A stretch of DNA of 64,000 nt from Mantis religiosa (GCA_030765055.1 CM060953.1:179468709-179532708), one strand, 5' to 3'. Counted from the stretch's first letter, positions 44,056 through 56,767 are shown. A program made the numbers and translations. The notes: generated by a model from the sequence alone, not told the origin.

Positions 44056-44760
44056 CTTGCGTGGGCGTGCAGGTCTTTCAAATCGGAGCAGTTACTGTGT
44101 GTATACTCAATCCCTTAGCCAACCTCAAGGCTCTCAAATCTAAAACATGAATATGTTTCATGAACAGCAGGGATGCTTATAACGGGGTAAGCTGGCAGAG
44201 CTCATATAAAAGCCAATATAGGTAGACATTAGCTTTATCGCCGCCGTTTTGATCGTTATTGTGCCGTGAGCAAGACTTTATGGTTTCCTTGGCCAAGTTG
44301 TAAAGTGGGATTCTCTAGAGATGGGCGATAGCCCCATCTTAACATTATGTTGTCCCTCGGAAATTGTATGAGTTTTTATGGCAGGTTACAAAAATAAACA
44401 TAATATACAGACAGGATACTCTAAAACGTGCGCTCTATTTTTACCTTACCACGCGGTAGATTGGGGAACAATTACAGTCTCTCCCAAAAGGTGGTTTCAA
44501 ATGTTCAAAAAATTTCCTATGGTTTACCAGTTACCAGTGTGCATTTATTGGTTTTTAAGAAAAAATATTTCATTTAAAACAATAAAGACACATTAAAAAA
44601 ATTCACAGTGGAGTTTAAATTGGGGTGGGTCATTTTCTTGAAAATATTTTTTGCATTTTCTGAAGATAATAAACCAGCATTTGGTATTTATCCGATATTT
44701 TACACCTCGACACTAAGTTTGGTATTCAAAGAACATTTCCTCCCCGCCCTTTGACGTCTC
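44056..44760. other. Unannotated stretch
   Basis: Nothing recognised. Confidence 0.5.
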
Positions 44761-44766
44761 TATATA

Positions 44767-46119
44767 CGAAGGTGGTCTGAAACGTTTCCGCCCTCAACAT
44801 GAAGATGGCAGCACTCGTAAATAAAAGCTAATGAATTTCGTTGTTCATCTGTTCACAGTTACTCAACAAAGTTTCAGGCATTTTGGACGCTCAGTTGTTA
44901 TTTAACAGTCGTTTGAGTGATTTGTTGTGTTTCTATGAAGATGGACAAAATCGAGTATCGAGCTGTCATTAAATATTTGATTTTGAAAGGCAATAGGCCT
45001 ATGCAAACCAAAGATCAGTTAGATTCTCTGTATGGGCACTATGCACCATCATTTACCACAGTGAAATTTTGAGCAGCTGAATTTAAACGTGACCGTAAGA
45101 GCTTGGCAGACGATGAACTGCAACTACCAACGAAAACATCGCCAAAGTTCACCAAATGGTGCTAGACGACCGCCGAATTAAAGTGTGGGGCTATGAAATG
45201 TCAAAATAAATGTGTGTCACATATTAAATCAACATTTAGACACGAGAAAGCTTTCCGCGCTTTGGGTGCCGCGTTTGCTCACGTTAGACCAAAAACGTGT
45301 TCGAATGAACATTTCCAACGTTCTGTTGGCGCAGTTTAGGCGCAATAAATCTGAGTTTTGGCGCCAATTAATTACTGTAGATGAAACTTGGATACACCAT
45401 TATACGCCCGAAACAAAAATACAGTCCAAACAGTGGACTGCAAAGGGGCAACCGGCTCCAAAATACAGCAAACCGTTTTTTTTTCGGCTGCGAAAGTGAT
45501 GGCGATTGTTTTTTGGGATAGTTATGGAGTTATTTTAATCGATTATCTTCAAAATGGAAAACCATTACAGGAGCATACAACGCATCATTACTTGACAAAC
45601 TGAAGGCAGAACAAAACGGCCACATTTGCAGAAAAAGAAAATCCTGTTTCACCAAGACAAAGCAACATCTCACAGCTCAGCGGTTACAATGGCGAAAGTT
45701 CACGAATTACGGTATGAATTGCCTGACCATCCGCCTTACTTACCAGATCTAGCCCCAAGCGCCTTCTTTTTGTTCCCATATCTGAAAATTGCGCTCGGAG
45801 GACAGAGATTTGCGTCAAATGAAGACGCAATCACCTTCGTGAACAATTATTTTGCAGAGAAAAAAAGAGTACTATATGGACGGGTTACACAGATGGAAGC
45901 ATCGCTGGGAGAAGTTTGTGGAGTTACAAGGAGACTATGTAGGAAAACGCCGAGTACTATTTGGACGGGTTACAGAGATGAGAACATCGCTGGGAGAAGT
46001 GTGTAGAGTTACAAGGAGGCGATGTTGAAAAGAAAAAAAAAAAATTAAAAAAATTAAAAAAAATTATGAAAAACTGTCTTGTATCTTTATTAGTTCGGAA
46101 ACTTTTCAGACCACCCGCG
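44767..46119 (+). mobile_element. Mariner transposon with TIRs, second subfamily
   Basis: Inverted ends CG(A/C)(A/G)GGTGGTCTGAAA then GTTTCCG lie at 44767-44790 and 46097-46119, next to TA at 44765-44766 and 46120-46121. The 1.35-kb length is normal. The internal transposase gene is dead. Confidence 0.92.
44941..46024 (+). pseudogene. Mariner transposase pseudogene with lost catalytic Asp
   Basis: The gene begins ATG at 44941 with DKIEYRAVIKYLILKG, and a TGA at 45070 replaces the expected Trp codon. A frame change follows; the section 45212-45499 carries TVDETWIHHYTPETK (first Asp). Further frame changes lead to FHQDKATSHS (second Asp) and DLAPSAFFLFP, in which the usual third Asp is Ala. 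Near the end an 85-bp segment is tandemly duplicated (about 45866-45950 and 45951-46024). The gene cannot make an active enzyme. Confidence 0.9.
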
Positions 46120-46121
46120 TA

Positions 46122-47275
46122 CTTAAATTGATAAATCCTTATATCATCACGTTGATAGGTTTAGAAGGTGTTCCATGTTTCTGTGAACTTTGCTTTTTAC
46201 CAAAGGTTTTGGTATCGTTTCTTTGTGGTAAACAGCACATCACTCAATCCTTATATATAACCCACGGCAATTTGTACAACTTTCTGCTGCACCTTGCCCT
46301 CGAGATATAAACAGTCACAGTAACTTCCTGCGGCAAATACAAGTCGAGTGCTCTCTACCAACACCCGCGTTTTCTCTAATGAGTACAAAAACGTTTTATG
46401 GATCCCAGAACAGGAATAAGGGTCTAAAATTAAACATCAGAACAGAGGGACGCTCCTCCCTGAAGAGAAATTATCTCAGTGTCTGTGTAACTTCTCAACG
46501 GCCAGACTTCAAAGACAGACCAGAGGGTGAAAACGAATATAATTTCATTAGCAGCCGTCATTTCATTTACAACTGTTTATAATTTTATAAGCGGAGTGGG
46601 GATGGAGGAAACAACCCTAATAACAAGTCCCCTACCCGTTTGTTCAGGGGTGAGGCAATCATGAGCGGAAAAAAACAAGTTTGTTGTTGACAGCAGGCAA
46701 GTTTAGCACCCTTAAAAAATACATATTAACCCTTCAAAAGAATGTTTTAGTAAATCAAAAATAATAAAACTGTGCTCTTATAAAACATATCTGTAAAGTT
46801 ACGACTATCATAACCAAACATTTACAAAACAGATTCATTGCTGCATTTTACTTTATCACATGAAATTATCGTGTTATTCAAAATTTTAATGTCGATATCT
46901 GAAGCAAAAATTTTAGAAGGATTATGATGAAATGATCTCCGAGTGGATTATCTTGAAGCCCCGGATTGGGAAGCCATCTTGAAGCGAAATTTTTATGCGC
47001 AATGATAGTGTTTGAGGATGCTGTGATGATGCACCACATTGTGGCATCATCTTGAAGCATGATTATTTGGAATAATTTCTCACCTTTGCTGACGATCTTC
47101 AAGAAATGTAAAAGTTTCTCCTGCAACTCTGGATAATTAGGCGCATTTGCAATTGTTGATCGATGAGGTCTTTTTCTTTCCCAGGATCGTGAAGAATGAA
47201 TAATACTTTTCTTGTTCAAAGATGGAAATTTAATTCCTCATAAACATTTTTAAATTCTTTGGTACAATTCCAAAT
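46122..47275. other. Unannotated stretch
   Basis: The 113-codon minus frame at 46878-47219 is unrecognised. Confidence 0.5.
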
Positions 47276-47287
47276 ATTATTAATGTA

Positions 47288-47885
47288 TGGAAAGATAGAG
47301 GCAGACTGAAAATTTCAATACCATAGCCGGATTTGAACCACGGATCTTCTGGTCTCCGTCCAGCCGCTCTAACCATTGAGCTACTATGACCAACGTGCCG
47401 ATATGACATTTAATTCTCCAACTGACTCGTGTTTTTCCCGGTAAACCACTTAGGAGTTCTCATAAACACATGAGACAACTACCTTAATGACGACTTACTA
47501 TGCTGTAAGTACTTTAAGGCCCGGGCTTTATAGTTAACCACTATTAGGTCGATTAGTGAAAATTAATTGTTCTTTGACACTGGCCGTGTGTAGGCCTAAG
47601 TATGGAAAGGTAGAGTCAGACTGAAAAATTCAATGCCATAGCCGGGATTTGAACCACGGTTCTTCTGGTCTCCGTCCAGCCGCTCTAACCATTGAGCTAC
47701 TATGGCCAAGGATCCGATATGACATTAAATTCTCCAACTGACTCGTGTTTTTTTCCGGTAATCCACTTAGGAGACCAGAAGATCCGTGGTTTAAATCCCG
47801 GCTATGGAATTGAATTTTTCAGTCTGACTCTATCTTTCCATACTTAAGCCTACGCACGGAATGTGTGAAAGAACAATTAATTGCA
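47288..47885. mobile_element. Foldback tRNA-arm element, copy 3 (one and a half units)
   Basis: ATTATTAATGTA at 47276-47287 and 47886-47897 is a 12-bp target duplication bounding the whole block. The first part (47286-47560) has one minus-strand tRNA-like arm and the central core. The second part (47561-47882) has both arms and both outer tails (AATTAATTGTTCTTT at its left, reversed at its right), but its core is deleted at GGAG. Thus three tRNA-like arms lie in one insertion. Confidence 0.78.
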
Positions 47886-47897
47886 ATTATTAATGTA

Positions 47898-48450
47898 CTC
47901 TGTTTACAACCAGCTGTAGCAACGATGAACTATTTCTTTTCATGCGCACACGCTACTAATGCATCTTTGATGCATACACAAAATTGTTTCTGCACACACT
48001 CGGAGAGACAATTACACGTTTTATCCCTAAGACTTTCATAAACAGAAGAACAAAATATTTTAAAACATTTAACAACTTATATTACGTTGTCATGGTTACA
48101 CCATTACCTACCTTACATTACTTCTTTATTTTATTAGAAATACTAATCTCTTTGACTATTCTAAACAAAAGATGAAGTATCTAAAATAACTGCTACATAT
48201 CTCACTTCAAATAAATGTCTCGAAACCTTTTGAGTAACAATAACGTACTTTTAGTAAAAGGTTTGTGTGAATGCATACGTGTTTCTACATTGCAAAAACA
48301 AAAAATGCGACACAAAGGACCTTAGAAAAATCCTCCACTTCAAATTACTGTTTCTAGGGTTTTGTATAAAATAGCTGCAACAACTTTGATTAAATATCAT
48401 ACATTTATCTCAAACTTTCTGAGGAAAGCCATTTAAGACCTCTTTAGTCA
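47898..48450. other. Unannotated stretch
   Basis: Nothing recognised. Confidence 0.5.
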
Positions 48451-48660
48451 CCGAGCGGGATGACTCAGGCGCTTCTGTCTGTGGCCCGCATTCGGGAGGT
48501 CTGGGTTCGATTCCCATGGTTTTTCTGGGGTTTTGCCAGGTCGCCAGGTGAATGCTGGGTGGATTAATTACGTCCCCCCAATTTCCCGTCCCTCCATTTT
48601 ATCTCCATTACCATTTCACATCATCTGTCATCAGGTGGTCTATTTCAGGGTAGAAAGGTC
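48451..48660 (+). mobile_element. SINE-B, tRNA-derived, plus copy
   Basis: The head CCGAGCGGGATGACTCAGG is followed by a perfect B box GGGTTCGATTCCC at 48503-48515. The body TTTTTCTGGGGTTTTGCC and the tail with CCCGTCCCTCCATTTTATC match the minus copy at 14430-14630. It abuts a LINE 3' end on the right. Confidence 0.75.
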
Positions 48661-48667
48661 GGTGGAA

Positions 48668-48867
48668 CTCTCGACGACGATAACGACGAGGTACTGGCAG
48701 GCTGTTAACAGCCCGAAGGCTTTTGTTGCGTGCCCACCCAGATTTTGGGTTTTACCGCCCGTTGGAAATGTTGATGGAGTAGGATTATTTGAATGAGGAA
48801 GGACTGATTACTCCTCTAATTCTGATCAGAATGCAATACCATTTATAACATCCTGATGTTTGTAGGT
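48668..48867 (-). mobile_element. LINE 3' untranslated end (left part of split LINE)
   Basis: It begins GGTACTGGCAGGCTG, as does the 3' end at 49897, and reads TTTTGTTGCGTGCCCACCC. It is the 3' part of the LINE remnant that resumes at 49331, split by the MITE. Confidence 0.75.
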
Positions 48868-48871
48868 TTAA

Positions 48872-49326
48872 CCCTTTATTTGGCAAATGATTTTGTTATT
48901 TATGCCGGTCTTGTCAATTCTCATACGGCTTTCTGCAACGCCTCAACGCATTAGATTCGAATAGCCATGGTCGTTAAAGCGATCTGCAATGGCCAGCCAT
49001 TCAAAGCTAAACGTCGTGGGCTCCTCAACTGCAGTCAAATATGCCTGTGGTAAAGGACGGGGAGGGCCCAAGTAAAATATTCGGTGGATGGCACGCTTGG
49101 ATGTTGAAAGGGTATCATTTGACTGCTGTTATTGGATTTTGCCCTTTAATGCTAAAAAAACATTACAATGTAATTGTAAAAAATATAATGTTTACAATTG
49201 AAAAGACTCAAAATTTTGCTAGTATAACCGACAAAGTTCAGTAAGATATAACAAAAAACACACTAAAATATGTTTAAATTGAATACAGCGTAATGTTGCC
49301 CCAAAGGAACACCGTCAAATAAAGGG
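48872..49326. mobile_element. PiggyBac-like MITE inserted in LINE
   Basis: TTAA at 48868-48871 and 49327-49330 flanks inverted ends CCCTTTATTTG. The interior (455 bp) has only short frames, so it is non-autonomous. The split LINE sequence on either side aligns to the continuous version at 53950-54020. Confidence 0.8.
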
Positions 49327-49330
49327 TTAA

Positions 49331-49890
49331 AGTGGGATAATTTTGAAGCCAAACAGCTCATTGGATGTTTAAAATGGATTCAGCTTTTGATGTTGTTTGG
49401 ATTAACTCCAGTGTGCCCGCATACAATGTGGGGTACCCGAGAAAGCATGCAACGGCGCCTTGTAGGGTCATAATCTCCTAGAGACCGAACCAGGGCGCTT
49501 CTATGAGATGGTAATTGAGTTTAGAATTATGCAGCCCGGCGCCTAATTTCGTCTTCCACATAAGGGAGAAAAGAGGCTTCGTGAAGCAACCTCACGGGGA
49601 AGGAACGACCTACAGAGTAGATTCCGCGCACGCTGAAGATATCCGAGCCAGCTGTCTGCGGCCATGCTCCAGATCTCACAGGCCTATAGCATGAGTCGGA
49701 TTTCGAGCGCTCGAAAGAGATGTAACTTCAAGCATCGAGACTGAGCCCAGCATTGGGTACAAGGAAGCAATAGCACCCTGAACCCGTGCCGAAAGGTCCC
49801 GAATGTTTCGGCGAAAAGAAAGGCCTCTATCAAGTTGGAACCCAGGTACTTGATGGAATTAGTCCACTTGGGAGTCTCGCATTGCATTGC
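49331..49890 (-). pseudogene. LINE reverse-transcriptase C-terminal remnant
   Basis: Older copy of the same LINE family as 50194-51545. Minus-strand pieces equivalent to SIKYLGSNL, the Leu-rich region and the SIYSVGRSF-type segment are visible but frameshifted. It is truncated at about 49880, where a GCAAT-type repeat and the next LINE's 3' end begin. Confidence 0.8.
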
Positions 49891-49896
49891 ATCGCA

Positions 49897-50193
49897 GGTA
49901 CTGGCAGGCTGTGTTAGCCCAAAGATTGTTGCTGTGTGCCCACCCAGGATAGGGTTTAACCACAGAAAGGATTTTCTTTTCCGGATGGTTTAGGGTGGCT
50001 GTTTTTGTTTGAGGATGGTGGATTGATTTCGAGGTAGTTTAGTACTCCTCTAAGAAGGATAGAATGCTTTCCTTTAGCATCAAGGCGTTGAAGGATTTAG
50101 TTTGATTTTGAATTGATTTTTGTTAATTTTGAGTCCAACAACTCTTGGTAGATTATGGGAGCTCAGCTTTTGCTGCTGCTGGAATTTCCGTGG
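49897..50193 (-). other. 3' untranslated region of the 50-51.5 kb LINE
   Basis: Starts with the family end GGTACTGGCAGGCTG and shares GAGCTCAGCTTTTGCTGCTG with the copies at 31 and 54 kb. Short GCAAT repeats at 49878-49893 may be its 3' tail. Confidence 0.75.
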
Positions 50194-51545
50194 TTACCTC
50201 GGATGCCCGCAAGCCATGCGGAGGACCCGGAATAGCCGGCGACGACGTCTGGTTTGATCATAATCACCAAGAGACCTAACCAGGGCACTTCTGTGCAAAG
50301 GTAACTGTTCGTATAAATTTGTAGCCCGGCGTCTAATTTCATCCTCCACGTATGGAAGACCCGAGGCTTCATGGAGGAACCTTACTGGGAAGAATCGGCC
50401 TACTGAGTAGATGGACCTAAGTTCTCTATTCTGAGCGCGTTGAAGATATGACAGCCAGGAATCTGCGGCCATGCCCCAGACCTCGCAGGCATATAGCATC
50501 AACGGGACTATGAGAGCTCGAAAGAGGTATAGCTTTACGGGGACTGGCATCGATCGAGAACCCAGCATAGGATACAGGGAAGCAATAGCTCCCTGAACCC
50601 TCGCCGAGAGTTCCCTGATGTGTCGACGGACAGTCAGACCCTTGTCTAACTCAACTCCCAGGTATTTGATAGAAGGTACCCATTCTATCCTTCGACCTCT
50701 GAAATGGACATCTGGGCAATCTGTGGGGGTGTGGCCGTTGGTGAATAGAATAGCGTGGCCTTTGTCTGGATTAACTAACATCCGCCAACGCCTGCACCAC
50801 TCTTGTGTGAGACGGAGGTGTCTTTGAATTGGACTGAAGGCTCTGCGAATGTGTCTGTCTTTGCAGAACAGCAGCACGTCGTCAGCATATTGTGTCATTT
50901 CGACGCGCGGCTCGGTTGGGAAGTCTGCCATATATACACTGAATAGTGTGGGAGATAATACAGAGCCTTCTGGGACTCCGCCTCTCACGGACCTGAGAGA
51001 AGATGTTTGCCCCGCGACTGTGACTTTAAAAGTGCGATGTTTTAGAAGGCTGTGTGAGATGTTGATTAACTGGTTTGGTAGGCCCAGGTGAATAAGGTTG
51101 TGAAGGAGTCCGGTGTGCCAGGTTGTAGAGAAGGCCTTCTCGACGTCGAAAGACACTGCTGCCGTGAACGCCTGTTACTGGAAACCCAGGGCAGCCGTCT
51201 CTACGACTCGCAGTAGCTGTTGGACTGTCGAGTGCCCCGGACGAAATCCAAATTGATAAGCAGGTATGGCTTGAATGTCACCCAATACTGTGGACAAGCG
51301 GGTGCGTATTATCCTCTCGAAGAGTTTCGAGAGGGTAGAGAGGAGACTTATGGAACGGTAGTTTGAAGGGTGTACCGGGTCCTTTCTAGGCTTCAATATG
51401 CAGATCACTCTGGCCTCTCTTCACTCACGCGGAAAGTGACCGAGATTTAGGCACATATTGAAGACCTTTGTCAGGAACAGCACGGCGTTGAAAGGAAGAT
51501 GGCGGAGCATGAGTGGGGTAAGTCCATCAGGTTGGGAGTCTCGGC
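50194..51545 (-). pseudogene. Jockey-like reverse transcriptase, 5'-truncated, two stops
   Basis: One minus frame of about 450 codons starts in SQPDGLTPLMLRHLP and includes the fingers (ILKPRKDPVHPSNYRSISLL), FGFRPGHSTVQQL, DVEKAFSTTWH, GGVPEGSVLSPTLF, the YADDV catalytic box (about 50880) and PLMLYACEVWGMAAD. Stops at about 51426 (TGA in place of a Trp codon) and 51175 (TAA) inactivate it. The endonuclease is missing. It is the longest reverse-transcriptase stretch of its family here; relatives lie at 49.3, 54.1 and 31.1 kb. Confidence 0.93.
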
Positions 51546-51770
51546 GCTGCATGACAGGATGACATGCTCTCAGTAAACAACTTCCTCCTCCGGTAGAACG
51601 GCCTCCGGTTGCCGGGCCAGCCTGGTTGGTGTTTCAGGACCACGGTGGGTGGGGCACCGGTTGAATAGCCTGCCGGGGAGTGTCCAACTGGTCAACTGTA
51701 TGGAGCCCACCCCTTGCTGTCGTGACTCCTTGGATTGGCTCCCCTTAGACTCCCATCACCTTATCCCTCC
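51546..51770 (-). pseudogene. LINE upstream GC-rich segment
   Basis: Continues upstream of the reverse transcriptase and is partly shared with 14285-14410 on the opposite strand. No domain is recognised. It may be the linker between endonuclease and reverse transcriptase, or a fused element. Confidence 0.4.
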
Positions 51771-53060
51771 ACCCCTTGCTTGGGACATAGACATAATAGA
51801 TCTGCTGTGTTCGCAGTGTCAAATAACCTACGTATCATAATACAATTGAATCCAATCTCTTCAGTCCATGACAATTGTTTGTACAAGCGGCAAACCTTAG
51901 GAGAAAAGACGAAAGTGTACCACACAAAAGTATATCTCTTTAAAACTCGCGGTTTGTTTCAATTAATCATTTTAGGTTACCAGCCTCTTCCGAAATATCT
52001 GTTATTACTGATTTGAACTTCTCAATGTAAGTTTTAAGTGCTGTCGTTATTCAACTGTTTCTTGCGAAGTCATGGAACCTGCATGAAATTTCTAGGCTAG
52101 CATAAGGTCTACTCGCTTTTACATTTCTGTCGATTCGAAAACTGTAATGCAATCACATCAGCTAAGGTTTGCTTTGTTAACATGTTACATAAAAATCACA
52201 ATAGGAGTAAAGAAGATCATCTGAAAGCAACCAACATGTTTTCCACTGTAGCGTAGCTAGATATATCGTAACTCCTGGCAGATTGTCAAGCGCAAACCGT
52301 GAGTTTTATGAACCCCTATAAAGACTTAACAGCGTCAACATTTCTTATTTCTTGTTTTACTACAGAGATTTATTAAGTACAGGGAATATACCATTTCACT
52401 AAAAACAAAAACATAGGGTGTATATGTGTGTGAACATCGTAACTCAAAAGTCAAATGTTGATTCAATTTTAAACTTTGTATATTAGCAACTCACAAGATT
52501 AAGACACCAAATTAAAAAAAAAAAAAAAAAATCCTCTACTATATACCAATAGTAAGTAGATCAGAATATTTGTTATTATTGTCATTGTTTTATTGCGTAC
52601 ATGGTCCACACATGTAATTCAGTTTAACTTTATCTTCCATTGATAATGTAAGACGTAGACAACTTGGTGTGAATGATGCTAATTGAAGCTAACGTCAAAG
52701 CAGGCCTCTCCTTAAATGTAGTGCAGGTAATACTAGAAACCAATGATTAATTTACTTTTAAGTATGAGCAGGGAAAAATGTCAAATGTGATATAATCTAT
52801 TTTCCATTAACTTTTACTCTGCAAAATGGTGAAAATTAGGCTTTTTCCCTTCTAAATTTTGCATAATGGTCTTTGTGTCCGTACCACTGGTGCTTCTGAC
52901 TGGCATGTGCTGCCAACGATAGACGTGACGGATACTAACTGGCACGAATTTGACCTATCTTCTCGATCCACCTCTTAACGCGGTCTGGAATAAACGTCTA
53001 AAACAGGGGAAGACAGGTAGTGGCGGAGTGACAGCTAACCGCCAAATATGCTCCCGAACG
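51771..53060. other. Unannotated AT-rich stretch
   Basis: It includes an A run at 52514-52531. Nothing else is recognised. Confidence 0.5.
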
Positions 53061-53063
53061 AAA

Positions 53064-53086
53064 GGTAGGTAGGTAGGTAGGTAGGT
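53064..53086. repeat. (GGTA)n microsatellite
   Basis: About five and a half tandem GGTA units. Confidence 0.9.
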
Positions 53087-53782
53087 GTGATGTCACCACG
53101 CTGATTTATGCTGCCCAAGAGGAAGGAAACAGTTTGGTGTGTTGCGGTTCCGACAGCGTAGGAAAGACAGCAAACGTATCGGGTATTAATAATATGTACA
53201 ACTTACATCTTGGGTGTTGTAATATTAATGCTCATTGCTTTAATTACACAATCGGCCACAGTTTATAAACAATTACATTCTGACGGTGTGCTATGAGAAA
53301 ATATATAAAACTTCAACTCGTAGTTTATCTGAAGGTCAGGCATGTTATAAAGTAAATAAAATAAAAGAGAGTAATTTTCTTTGCAAATTAGAGGAGACTC
53401 ACTCAGAACAGAATTACGTGGACATTTTCCGACATTTTCTGCTTCGTTTTTCTTTAACTAGTTTACCAATTTCAGGATGTAATGTCTGGGAAATTTGTAA
53501 TCGAAGGCTGCATGTTAAGATTGTGATCCGACAAGGTACTTCGGGGTTTGGACTTAGCTGATTTCATAAAAGAAGAAAAATTGTTCACACACATATGTCG
53601 AGCCAAACATACACAACGTCCGTGCAGGAAGTGAATACAACGTCGGAAATCTGGTTTGAGGGACATTCTTGTAAAAATCAGCCACGTCTTTCTTGTATGT
53701 ATGTTTGTCCTTCAATAAATTGCTACACTGTCATTCAGTGTGCTACACCTGAATGAACCCTCAGATTCTCGCTCGCTCGTCG
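53087..53782. other. Unannotated stretch
   Basis: The frame at 53286-53561 is unrecognised. Confidence 0.5.
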
Positions 53783-54590
53783 TGCTGGCTGGCTGTATTT
53801 AGCCAGAAGGTTTTTGCTGTGTGCCCACACGTTTTGGGTTTAACAGCAGGTAAGGTTTGTTCGGGATGTTGTAGGGTGACTTGGGGGTTTTTAGATTGGA
53901 ATTAATTTGTAAGGCTGCTGTAATTGTACCTTGGGAATGAAGGATAGGATGCAATTCCTAGCACCCTGGTGTTTTGTTTCTGAAATTTAGGTTGGTAATT
54001 TTGATGCCAAACAGCTTAGGAGAACATGTGGAGCTCAGCTTTTGCTGCTGTTAGGATTAGCTCCTGGGTTATCTTGGGTGCCCACAAGCCATGTGGCGTA
54101 CCCGATGTAGGCTAGAGCGACGTCTAGTGGGGTCATAATCTCCCAATGATCTGATAAGGGCGCTTCTATGATTGGGTAAGTTGACGTATAATTTTGATGC
54201 CCGGCGCCTAATCTCGTCCACCACGTATGGAAGACCTGAGGCATCATGAAGCAACCTGGTGGGAAAGTAGCGGCCCACAGAGTAGATAGACCTTAGTCCT
54301 CTATTCTGTGCACATTGAAGCCATGCCAACCAGCTATCTGCGGCCATGCCCCAGATTTCACAGGCATAAAGCATGGGGAGAATTACCAGCGCTTGGAAAA
54401 GCTATAACCTCAGGCGAAGCGGCATCGAGCTCGACCCCAGCATTGGATACAGGGAAGCTATTGCACCCTGTACCCTTGTTGCTAGGTCCCTGATGTGCTG
54501 GCGAAAGGTTAGACCTTTATCCAACGTAACTCCTAGGTACCGGACAGAGTTAGTCCACTCTATCCTTCCCTCAGATTCTGTACTCACAAC
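53783..54590 (-). pseudogene. 5'-truncated Jockey-like LINE, C-terminal half and 3' end
   Basis: The minus frame has RIEWTNSVRYLGVTLDKGLTF (about 54500-54570) and, after a frameshift near 54390, LYACEIWGMAADSWLAWLQ through SLGDYDPTRRR to about 54069. The 3' untranslated region reaches GTGCTGGCTGGCTG at 53783. It is the same family as 50194-51545. The YADD box is absent by truncation. Confidence 0.9.
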
Positions 54591-54775
54591 GCCATTTATA
54601 TAGCCAACTTGGTACTTCACGATCTTGCCTGACGTCACACGCACTGCAGGCCGCACTCCTGGCTGAAACACGTCACAATTCTCGAAGCTGTCTTTCTTTG
54701 GTCTAAAATGACGCAAATTTGTGAAAACTTAAATGTCATGGATTCATAGAATATAAAGTTACGAACACAAACTTG

Positions 54776-55009
54776 CCCGCCTCGGTAGCGTGGTGATAGC
54801 ATGTCTGCCTCAGGTTCAAGAGGTCCCGAGATCGAACCTCGGTCAGGGTGAGTTACCTGAATAAGGTTTTTTCCGGGGTTTTCCCTTATCCTGAAGGACG
54901 AATGTCGGGTAACTCTAAGCTCCAGGGACCTCGGGCTCATTTGTGCATCATTTCACCTATCCCATTCATCGTCCGATATGACTTAACGTTGGAGGACGTA
55001 AAATACAAA
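54776..55009 (+). mobile_element. SINE-A copy j
   Basis: Full-length copy with AAACTTG at 54769-54775 and 55010-55016 as a short target duplication. The A box is one base short (GCGTGGTGATAGC) and the B box is GAGATCGAACCTC. Confidence 0.9.
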
Positions 55010-55016
55010 AAACTTG

Positions 55017-56767
55017 TCGCTTCCTTCAGTTTCTGTGACTTTTTGTTGTTAGTAAGACATTTTATTAAAGAAATGGCTGCATTAACAGTACACAATTTAA
55101 AATGCATTTGTTTCCCTTTTTAAGGCACTGCCATGGCACGAAGGCACTGACGCCGAACCTACCCCTCTGCCTGTTTGGAGCAGTACGATTCTTCCAAATG
55201 TTGAATAGCTCAATAGCAAAGTAGTACTCAAGTTATGACTTTTTTTTTTTCTAAATGGTTGTTGCAGTTGCTAGTAAATGCATCGATGAAGTTACAATGC
55301 CTACTGTGATCATTTCCAAATGAATGCAGCACGTTAAGCTGTAAGAACTCAACACTCCAGTTATCGCCTTCCCCGTCAGGTGGCTTAGAAGATCCCCAAG
55401 CCCTATCTCAACATCTCCCCTATATCTTCTTCCGTTGGGGAAGGAAAAAACGTGGGAGAACAGGTTTAAGGTATCGCCTCAGCGGTGGAAGTAGCAGAGG
55501 TCCGGATGCAGACGGCATAACTTTGTTGCTGTTATCTACCGCCTTTGCCAAAATAAGCAACAAAAGAAAAGCGGCTTCTTTCAGAAAGCAACGTATGAAA
55601 TCATCGCACCATAATGTTGCACATTAACCACGAGGCAACACATAACATGTAAGTACAGAAGTTAAATGCCCACTGTAGTTTAGCGAAAACCGTGGGAAGT
55701 TATTTCAGCAAAATATTGGGCCGCAGATAACTCTGGCGTTTCATTCAACGTTTTCACTTACAGATAAATCTGACGTGTTACGTTCAAGTAACTTTCTCTC
55801 CCCGACAAACATTTTTACAAAAGCCTATTTTTCTATCTACATCTACTTGATATATAAGTATGCAGAAATTACTTTGTTGCGTATTTCTTCAACATAATAA
55901 CCGGATAAGGCTTAAGGATACTATTTTAAGGAGGATTACTAAGTGATTCATTATGTTCGCATGATCACGAGAGAAAAAAGAATAACGACTTTCCAAATGT
56001 AAAACGCGAAAGTGTTTGAAATGCAAACAAATAACAAAGAATATCGCGGAAATGGTTAACTCCACACACAAAGGTATATTTGACATTCTGTGTTTTCTGC
56101 ACTTCCGTGTATCCCTTATGGTTACTAATTATTATCCAAAAGTCATTCAGAATGAAGAGGCCAGGCTATTCCCAGAATATTCAAGACATGCATTTTGTTT
56201 ACAATAGAAATTTTTGACACGAGTGGTATTTTACTAAAAACCCATTAGAGCATTTTTGCGTAAAAATCAACATTTATGAACAATTTGTTACGTAGGTCTT
56301 GAAAATATTCATCCCCTCTTTAAAAGTAACTGAACTTAAATAGTATCTTGGTATCCCATCCGCCTTTTCTTTGGGGGTAGGAGGGGAGGTTCACCAACAA
56401 GTCTTTTTTTTCTAAAACTTCTTGAGGGGCGAACACATAATTTATATTTTTTGCGGCATCTTTTGGGTGGAATGCAATACTTCTACTATAGACAAGTTCT
56501 AGACGCAGTAAACGCCCATATTTCGCCTACATTTAAATAAAATTTGCTCATTTTCTTAAATATATTGTATATTTTCAATATTAATATTAGTTATTAATAT
56601 TATTAGTTTATTTTGAGGTTAACTATTTCCTCGTTCACATGTTGGTAGCATTGGTTAGCAGTCTATAACGCATTTGATCGTTCATTCATTTAAAAGACAT
56701 GTAGTGCACTGGCAATTGACGCATGCTGTATGATTTTAAACAAAGAAAGTAATTATTATGTAATCCA
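55017..56767. other. Unannotated AT-rich stretch
   Basis: No gene or repeat is recognised. Confidence 0.5.
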
